Part shown: piece by piece, positions 7,232-10,485 of the stretch
How positions within the stretch are numbered: the stretch's first letter is position 1
How the letters are laid out: each line of letters opens with the position of its first letter
Assembly (NCBI GenBank): GCA_934667465.1
Contig: CAKUMG010000119.1
Location: forward strand, 1-10,485
Source of the DNA: an uncultured Actinoplanes sp.
GTDB taxonomy: Bacteria > Actinomycetota > Actinomycetes > Mycobacteriales > Micromonosporaceae
Length of the DNA stretch: 10,485 bases
Direction: 5' to 3'
Translations under genes and position numbers: made by a program
Notes under the pieces: model-generated
The model's database searches: none
Told to the model about the DNA's origin: nothing
Seen by the model: the letters and a program-made list of their open reading frames with translations, nothing else

Positions 7232-8051
7232 CGGCGCTCACCCGCAGGAAGTCGAGCTTCTCCGCGTCCGGTCCCCGCTGCGACGTCGAGTAGACGACGA
7301 GCTTGACGTCGGAGTCGGGGACCACGACGACGTCGCAGTCCAGCACGATGTCGCCGGTCACCGGGTGGTGCACCGTCTTCACCAGGCTGCGGTGCGCCGC
7401 CGCCCGCCCCTCGTCCCACAGCGCGGCGAACCGGGCGCTGCGCGCCCGCAGCCCGGCGACGAACTCCCGGAACCGGGCATCGTCGCGGTAGTCGGCCGCG
7501 GACCGCCGCAGGTCGGCGACCAGCGCCCGCTCGAACGCCTCCGGCCCGCCGTGCGCGGTCGCGACCGCACCGACGCTCTCGTCGACGAACACCTGCACGA
7601 GCAGATTCTGCCCCGGATCGGCGGCGACCGACGGCGCCCCGAACAGCGCCTGCCACAGCTCCGTCGACGCGAGCAGCGTCCAGTCGGCCGCGAACACGGC
7701 CAGCGGCAGGTCCGTCATCCGGGCGAGCATCCGCTGCACGCCGGGCGGGATGTGGTGCTCCACGGTGCCCGCCACGGGCGGCGTCAACCCGGCCGCCCGG
7801 TGCAGCAGCGCCGTCTCCGTGCGGCCCAGCTGCAGGGCGCGGGCCAGCGCGGCGACGATCTGCCGGGACGGCGTCCTGGCCCGCCCCTGCTCGAGCCGCA
7901 TGACGTAGTCGACGCTCACGCCGGCCAGCCGCGCCAGCTCCTCCCGCCGCAGCCCGCGCGTGCGACGCCGGCCGAACGACTCCAGCCCCACGTCGGCGGG
8001 TGTCAGGTGCTCGCGGCGGGCGCGCAGCATCTCCCCGAGCTCGGATGTCAC
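7212..8051 (-). CDS. XRE-family transcriptional regulator with MmyB-like ligand-binding domain
   Basis: A 279-residue protein that probably starts at a GTG (complement of 8049-8051) and reads MTSELGEMLRARREHL, the normal beginning for this family. The helix-turn-helix covers about 6-87, with RRTRGLRREELARLAGVSVDYV and MRLEQGRARTPS as the recognition region. The C-terminal part (about 100-270) matches the MmyB-like, PAS-type ligand-binding fold seen with this HTH, including PLAVFAADWTLLAS, LWDEGRAAAHRS, HPVTGDIVLDCDVV and LVVYSTSQRGPDAEKLDFL. Such proteins often sit divergently beside a short-chain dehydrogenase, as here, and are thought to control it. The ligand is unknown. The 3' end overlaps the methyltransferase 3' end by 20 bp on the opposite strand. 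Regulation of the NRPS operon is possible but nothing in the sequence shows it. Confidence 0.93.
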   Translation of the reverse strand: MTSELGEMLRARREHLTPADVGLESFGRRRTRGLRREELARLAGVSVDYVMRLEQGRARTPSRQIVAALARALQLGRTETALLHRAAGLTPPVAGTVEHHIPPGVQRMLARMTDLPLAVFAADWTLLASTELWQALFGAPSVAADPGQNLLVQVFVDESVGAVATAHGGPEAFERALVADLRRSAADYRDDARFREFVAGLRARSARFAALWDEGRAAAHRSLVKTVHHPVTGDIVLDCDVVVVPDSDVKLVVYSTSQRGPDAEKLDFLRVSAVRQASR

Positions 8052-8138
8052 CGCCCCAGTGTCCCCGACGGGCGCGCTCGCTTGGGTAGCACGGTCTTTC
8101 CCTGGCTACGGGCGCCGGCCGGCCGCAGGCTCTCCCCC
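8052..8138. promoter_or_regulatory. Divergent promoter region between the regulator and the dehydrogenase, with candidate operator
   Basis: This 87-bp gap separates two divergent starts. On the + strand TTGGGT (8082-8087) is followed after 17 bases by GCTACG (8105-8110), a weak but well-spaced -35/-10 pair for the dehydrogenase. The same stretch has an exact 5-bp inverted repeat, GTAGC at 8086-8090 and GCTAC at 8105-8109, 19 bp apart (about two helical turns). It could be an operator for the XRE regulator (inference). No strong ribosome binding site precedes ATG 8139. Confidence 0.4.
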
Positions 8139-8831
8139 ATGACCATCACCCTCGTCACCGGCGGAAACCGCAGCCTCGGCTTCGAACTCGCCCGCCGGCT
8201 CCGCGAAGCCGGCCAGACCGTCTGGATCGGCGCCCGCGACGGCACCCGGGGTCGCGCCGCCGCGGACCGGCTCGGCGCCCGCTTCGTCCCCCTCGACGTG
8301 ACCGACGACGCCTCGGTCGCCGCGGCCGCCGAGACGATCCGTGCCGAGGCCGGGCACCTCGACATCCTCGTCAACAACGCCGGGATCCTCGGCGAGGTCA
8401 CCTCCCCCGAGGACCTGACCCCGGAACATCTGCGGCCCGTCTACGAAACCAACGTGTACGGCGTCGTCCGCGTCACCCACGCGTTCCTGCCCCTGCTGCG
8501 CGCCGCCGAAGTCCCGTCGGTCATCAACGTCACCAGCGGCATGGGCTCGTTCACCCTGATCCACGACCCGGACCGGGTCGAGTCGCGGTACCCGCTCGCG
8601 GCTTACGGCTCGTCCAAGGCCGCGGTCACGATGCTCACCATGCAGTATGCCCGGACGATCCCCGGCATCCGCTTCAACGCCGTCGACCCGGGCCAGTCCG
8701 CCACCGACTTCACCGGCGGCCTCGGCCACAGCGTCCGAGAAGGCACCGACGCGGCCGTACGCCTCGCCACCCTCGGCGACAAGACCCCGACCGGCACCGT
8801 CACCGACCGCAACGGCCCCCTCCCCTGGTGA
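8139..8831 (+). CDS. Short-chain dehydrogenase/reductase (SDR), NAD(P)-dependent
   Basis: A 230-residue cytosolic oxidoreductase of the classical SDR fold. The cofactor motif is TGGNRSLG at residues 7-14; Ser12 replaces the middle glycine of the usual TGxxxGxG. R34 after the second strand suggests NADP(H). D53 in LDVTDD and NNAG at 79-82 are typical. The catalytic set is N105, S133 (NVTSG), Y156 and K160 (YGSSK). The C-terminal part, VDPGQSATDF then PTGTVTDRNGPLPW, matches the carbonyl-reductase-like group of bacterial SDRs. The start at ATG 8139 directly precedes the first strand; the frame is open further upstream only as antisense of the regulator. The substrate is unknown. The gene is divergent from the MmyB-type regulator, its likely controller. 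Because it lies outside the operon, a role in maturing the peptide product is only a possibility. Confidence 0.93.
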   Translation: MTITLVTGGNRSLGFELARRLREAGQTVWIGARDGTRGRAAADRLGARFVPLDVTDDASVAAAAETIRAEAGHLDILVNNAGILGEVTSPEDLTPEHLRPVYETNVYGVVRVTHAFLPLLRAAEVPSVINVTSGMGSFTLIHDPDRVESRYPLAAYGSSKAAVTMLTMQYARTIPGIRFNAVDPGQSATDFTGGLGHSVREGTDAAVRLATLGDKTPTGTVTDRNGPLPW

Positions 8832-8870
8832 CCTTGCTGGGGGCGGGCATCCCAGGACCGTGATCGCGTT

Positions 8871-8893
8871 TCCGGCGAACGGCACTCGCCGGA
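8871..8893. terminator. Strong hairpin after the dehydrogenase, possible bidirectional terminator
   Basis: A perfect 8-bp inverted repeat, TCCGGCGA at 8871-8878 and TCGCCGGA at 8886-8893, has a 7-base loop and begins 40 bp after the dehydrogenase stop. The preceding TT and following GA extend it slightly with a G-U and a U-A pair. There is no T-tract, which is common for actinobacterial terminators. It lies between convergent units (dehydrogenase + and GGDEF remnant -), so it could serve both. The remaining bases up to 9044 show nothing I can support. Confidence 0.5.
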
Positions 8894-9044
8894 GAGCGCC
8901 AGCCGCCCGCTGACCTGTCGATTCACCCCGCGATCGGCTACGTTGCCAGGAAGGCGCTGGACATGGAAATCCGGTCACCGATCCCCCGTGGTCAGCACGG
9001 TGGCCACGGCTCGATCCCGGCCGTTCCGCGCCGCACGCGTCGGG

Positions 9045-9610
9045 TCACCTGTGCGACGGCGGCGCATCCACCTCGGGGTGGGCGTGGTGGATGCGGCCGC
9101 GGCCGGCGGCTTCGGCGGTGTACATGGCGGTGTCGGCGCGTTTGATCTCGGCGTCGGGGTCAGCGCCGGGCGGGGCGGTGATGACGCCGATGCTGGCGCC
9201 GACCGTGACGGGGGTGCCGTCGATGGTGATGGGTTCGGCGATGGCGGCGACGATGCGGGTGGCGATCCGGGCGGCGTGTTCGTCGTCGGCGCCGGGCAGG
9301 ATGACGGCGAACTCGTCGCCGCCGAGCCGGGCGACCAGATCACCGGTGCGGACGTGGGCGCGGATGCGGGTGGCGACGGCTTCCAGGACGGCGTCGCCGG
9401 TTTCGTGGCCGAGGGTGTCGTTGACGGTTTTGAAGCCGTCGAGTCGAGGTTGACGTAGAGCAGCGCCGTCGGGCTGGTACCGGCGGTCAGGGTGTGTTCC
9501 CAGCGGGTGTGGAAAAGCCGCCGGTTGGCCAGTGGGACGACCCGGCCGGCCAGAGGCAGGTCACCGCTGTGTGCCGAGGGCGCGCCGCGTACCTCCCGCC
9601 CCCACCACAC
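9045..9610 (-). pseudogene. Diguanylate cyclase (GGDEF domain) remnant, frameshifted and N-terminally truncated
   Basis: Read on the - strand, the first part (9610 to about 9441) contains PLANRRLFHTRWEHTL and ALLYVNLD, the start of a GGDEF domain. The rest lies in another frame: DGFKTVNDTLGHETGDAVLE, an inhibitory-site RTGD (codons at 9339-9350), LVARL, the catalytic GGDEF (codons at 9309-9323), VTVGASIGV, IKRADTAMYTAEAAGRGR, and a TGA at 9045-9047. Intact versions make cyclic di-GMP from two GTP and respond to product at the RxxD site. The break falls between LYVNLD and DGFK, where a 5-bp duplication (9438-9447) shifts the frame; without it one 186-codon frame would run from GTG 9610. An in-frame TAA lies just upstream (9617-9619), and no sensory, PAS or membrane domain precedes the GGDEF region, so the N-terminus also appears lost. 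A free-standing GGDEF protein with a late mutation is the alternative. Confidence 0.85.
9438..9447. repeat. 5-bp tandem duplication that breaks the GGDEF frame
   Basis: GTCGA occurs twice in direct tandem, 9438-9442 and 9443-9447 (TCGAC TCGAC on the coding strand). Removing one copy makes LYVNLDGFKTVND continuous, which is the expected GGDEF-family sequence. The frame arithmetic agrees: the offset between the two coding segments is 170 bases, not a multiple of 3, and becomes 165 without the extra five. Confidence 0.85.
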
Positions 9611-10191
9611 CAGGACTTATCGACCGCCGCCGTCGGCTTCTGAGTGGAGCGTGCGGCTGCGAGGCCCCTCCCGCGTTACCGGCCGCCGTCGGCAATCCGT
9701 CGTATCACACGAACCGGGCGGCGTTCGCACACGAGCTCACCCATGTCGACGCCGGAGAGCGATACGACAACACGGCACTGTTCCTGCTGTGCAGCCCCGC
9801 GCTGCTCGGCAACGGTCCCCGGCTCAAGGAACTGGTCACCAACCGCGTCAACGCCCTCACCGAGCTGCAGGCGCTGCTGCCCGCGGAGCAGGGCCTGTAC
9901 GGCGACCAGCGCAACCTCATCGCCACGAAGCTCACCTACCCCACCGAGAAGTCGGTCGGCGTTTATGCGACGAACTATTTCGCGGCGGGGAAGATCGACG
10001 TCCCCACCCGCGACCGGCTGACCGCCGTCGACGGCATCACCGGCAGCAGCGGCGTGCTGATCGAGTACGACACCGTGATCACCCAGATCCTGGTCCTGCT
10101 GCGACTGTGGGACGTCGCCGCGACCACCCCCTTCCACGCCCGGGTCCTGGCCGTCGCGCAGCAGCAACAACAACAGCGCTGGGCGGGATGA
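9532..10191 (+). CDS. Hypothetical protein with HELTH (HExxH) motif, probably 5'-truncated
   Basis: The open frame runs from GTG 9532 to TGA 10189-10191 (219 codons), but the first 45 or so codons run antisense to the GGDEF remnant, are Arg/Pro-rich and lack a ribosome binding site. Believable protein starts near residue 50. No ATG, GTG or TTG in this frame lies between 9532 and the conserved-looking part, so the original 5' end is probably missing. Residues 67-71 read HELTH inside FAHELTHVDAGERYDNTALF, a possible zinc-binding HExxH; no clear third ligand is visible. After that come an amphipathic region (LKELVTNRVNALTELQALL), LIATKLTYPTEKSVGVYATNYF, LIEYDTVITQILVLLRLWDV and a terminal run of six Gln (210-215 region). 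I do not recognise the family. No signal peptide or clear membrane helix is seen. A TTA codon (9676-9678), rare in such genomes, lies in the doubtful N-terminal part. It may be a living gene or a remnant. Confidence 0.55.
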   Translation: MGRPGRPEAGHRCVPRARRVPPAPTTPGLIDRRRRLLSGACGCEAPPALPAAVGNPSYHTNRAAFAHELTHVDAGERYDNTALFLLCSPALLGNGPRLKELVTNRVNALTELQALLPAEQGLYGDQRNLIATKLTYPTEKSVGVYATNYFAAGKIDVPTRDRLTAVDGITGSSGVLIEYDTVITQILVLLRLWDVAATTPFHARVLAVAQQQQQQRWAG

Positions 10192-10394
10192 GCGTCACCA
10201 CACCGGCGGGCCGTGTTCTCATGGCCCTCTCATCGGCGCACGGGGGGAGCGCCGGCGTTCGCCGTGGTGCTGTGGAGGCGATCCCGCTCCCAGCGGGCCC
10301 GGGACAGGAACCGCTCATGCCCGACTTTGCCGCAGCCATACACCGTGCCGAAGACGAGATCCGTCGCCGTTGGCTGCTCGCCGGCGCGCGATGA
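10188..10394 (+). CDS. Possible small ORF (68 residues), start coupled to the HELTH protein
   Basis: ATG 10188 overlaps the upstream stop as ATGA, the usual form of translational coupling, and the frame ends at TGA 10392-10394. The product is MSVTTPAGRVLMAL at the N-terminus and a charged, probably helical C-terminus, MPDFAAAIHRAEDEIRRRWL. No family is recognised. Against it: 19 of 68 codons end in A or T (about 72% GC at third positions), lower than the sure genes here, and a CCCGC/GCGGG hairpin at 10283-10297 inside the frame could instead be a terminator. It ends three bases before the stop of the convergent gene. This is a tentative call. Confidence 0.35.
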   Translation: MSVTTPAGRVLMALSSAHGGSAGVRRGAVEAIPLPAGPGQEPLMPDFAAAIHRAEDEIRRRWLLAGAR

Positions 10395-10397
10395 GGG

Positions 10398-10485
10398 TCA
10401 GGGCAGGTCGCGGCGCATGCGGAGGCTGCGGATGTGATCGTCCGTACGCGACAGTGCCGCCCGCACGGTGTCGACCGGCGCGAAG
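10398..10485 (-). CDS. C-terminal end of an unidentified gene (partial)
   Basis: On the - strand the last 28 codons before a TGA (complement of 10398-10400) read FAPVDTVRAALSRT then DDHIRSLRMRRDLP. Third codon positions are nearly all G or C, as in the firm genes of the window, and the composition (alternating hydrophobic and charged residues, helical) is protein-like. The gene continues beyond the right edge. Too little is visible to name a family. It converges on the small ORF with a gap of three bases. Confidence 0.6.
   Translation of the reverse strand, partial: FAPVDTVRAALSRTDDHIRSLRMRRDLP

Noticed and set aside
7224..8138. Open frame on the + strand that runs into the dehydrogenase
   Set aside because: It is antisense to the XRE/MmyB regulator, which has a full set of family motifs. 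The dehydrogenase itself begins at ATG 8139.
8106..8978. 290-codon - strand frame opposite the dehydrogenase
   Set aside because: Its product has no domain signature, whereas the + strand carries all SDR motifs.
8943..9458. 171-codon + strand frame, rich in Gly, Asp and Val
   Set aside because: It is the complement of the GGDEF sequence on the other strand; the repeated GGDDAD-like pattern is only the reverse reading of a high-GC gene.
9530..9700. Insertion sequence or phage attachment site at the truncated-gene junction
   Set aside because: I looked for transposase fragments, flanking target duplications and terminal inverted repeats and found none; only a simple deletion or rearrangement is needed.
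10283..10297. CCCGC/GCGGG hairpin as a terminator
   Set aside because: A 5-bp stem with a 5-base loop and no T-tract is expected by chance at this GC content; it is kept only as an argument against the small ORF.

Overview
The window is very GC-rich, and the coding frames use G or C at almost every third codon position. Together with dense, translationally coupled NRPS genes and an XRE/MmyB-type regulator, this points to a filamentous actinomycete (Streptomyces, Micromonospora/Actinoplanes or a relative). The genus cannot be fixed from sequence alone. The window looks like one edge of a non-ribosomal peptide cluster that runs off the left end, followed by an unrelated and partly decayed stretch.

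Bases 1-7231 (+ strand) form one tightly packed operon of four genes. (1) The 3' end of an NRPS gene encodes the end of an adenylation domain and a carrier protein. (2) It overlaps by 4 bp a complete 1432-residue NRPS module, condensation-adenylation-carrier-thioester reductase. (3) This overlaps by 8 bp a 12-helix MFS exporter. (4) Eleven bases later, behind a clear ribosome binding site, comes a SAM-dependent O-methyltransferase of the plant-type/hydroxyneurosporene family. The logic reads as assembly, reductive release (aldehyde, alcohol or cyclic imine instead of acid), methylation and export. The module split (carrier at the end of one protein, then C-A-T-R) is the same as in pyrrolobenzodiazepine and other dipeptide-aldehyde systems, but the upstream modules are outside the window. 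The adenylation specificity code that I read, DAGDMGHVCK, matches no substrate code I know well.

Bases 7212-8831 hold a divergent pair: an XRE/MmyB-type regulator (- strand), whose 3' end overlaps the methyltransferase by 20 bp, and a short-chain dehydrogenase/reductase (+ strand). The 87-bp gap between them carries a candidate promoter and a small inverted repeat. This is a common chromosomal arrangement and probably marks the end of the peptide cluster. A strong hairpin follows the reductase.

Bases 9045-10485 look decayed. On the - strand lies a diguanylate cyclase (GGDEF) remnant with intact catalytic and inhibitory-site motifs. It is broken by a frameshift that is exactly explained by a 5-bp tandem duplication, and it lacks a normal N-terminus. 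Head to head with it is an apparently 5'-truncated reading frame of unknown family with an HELTH motif. That frame is coupled through ATGA to a possible 68-residue ORF. The last 88 bases carry the C-terminal end of another gene on the - strand. No tRNA, rRNA, CRISPR array, transposase or phage gene was seen.
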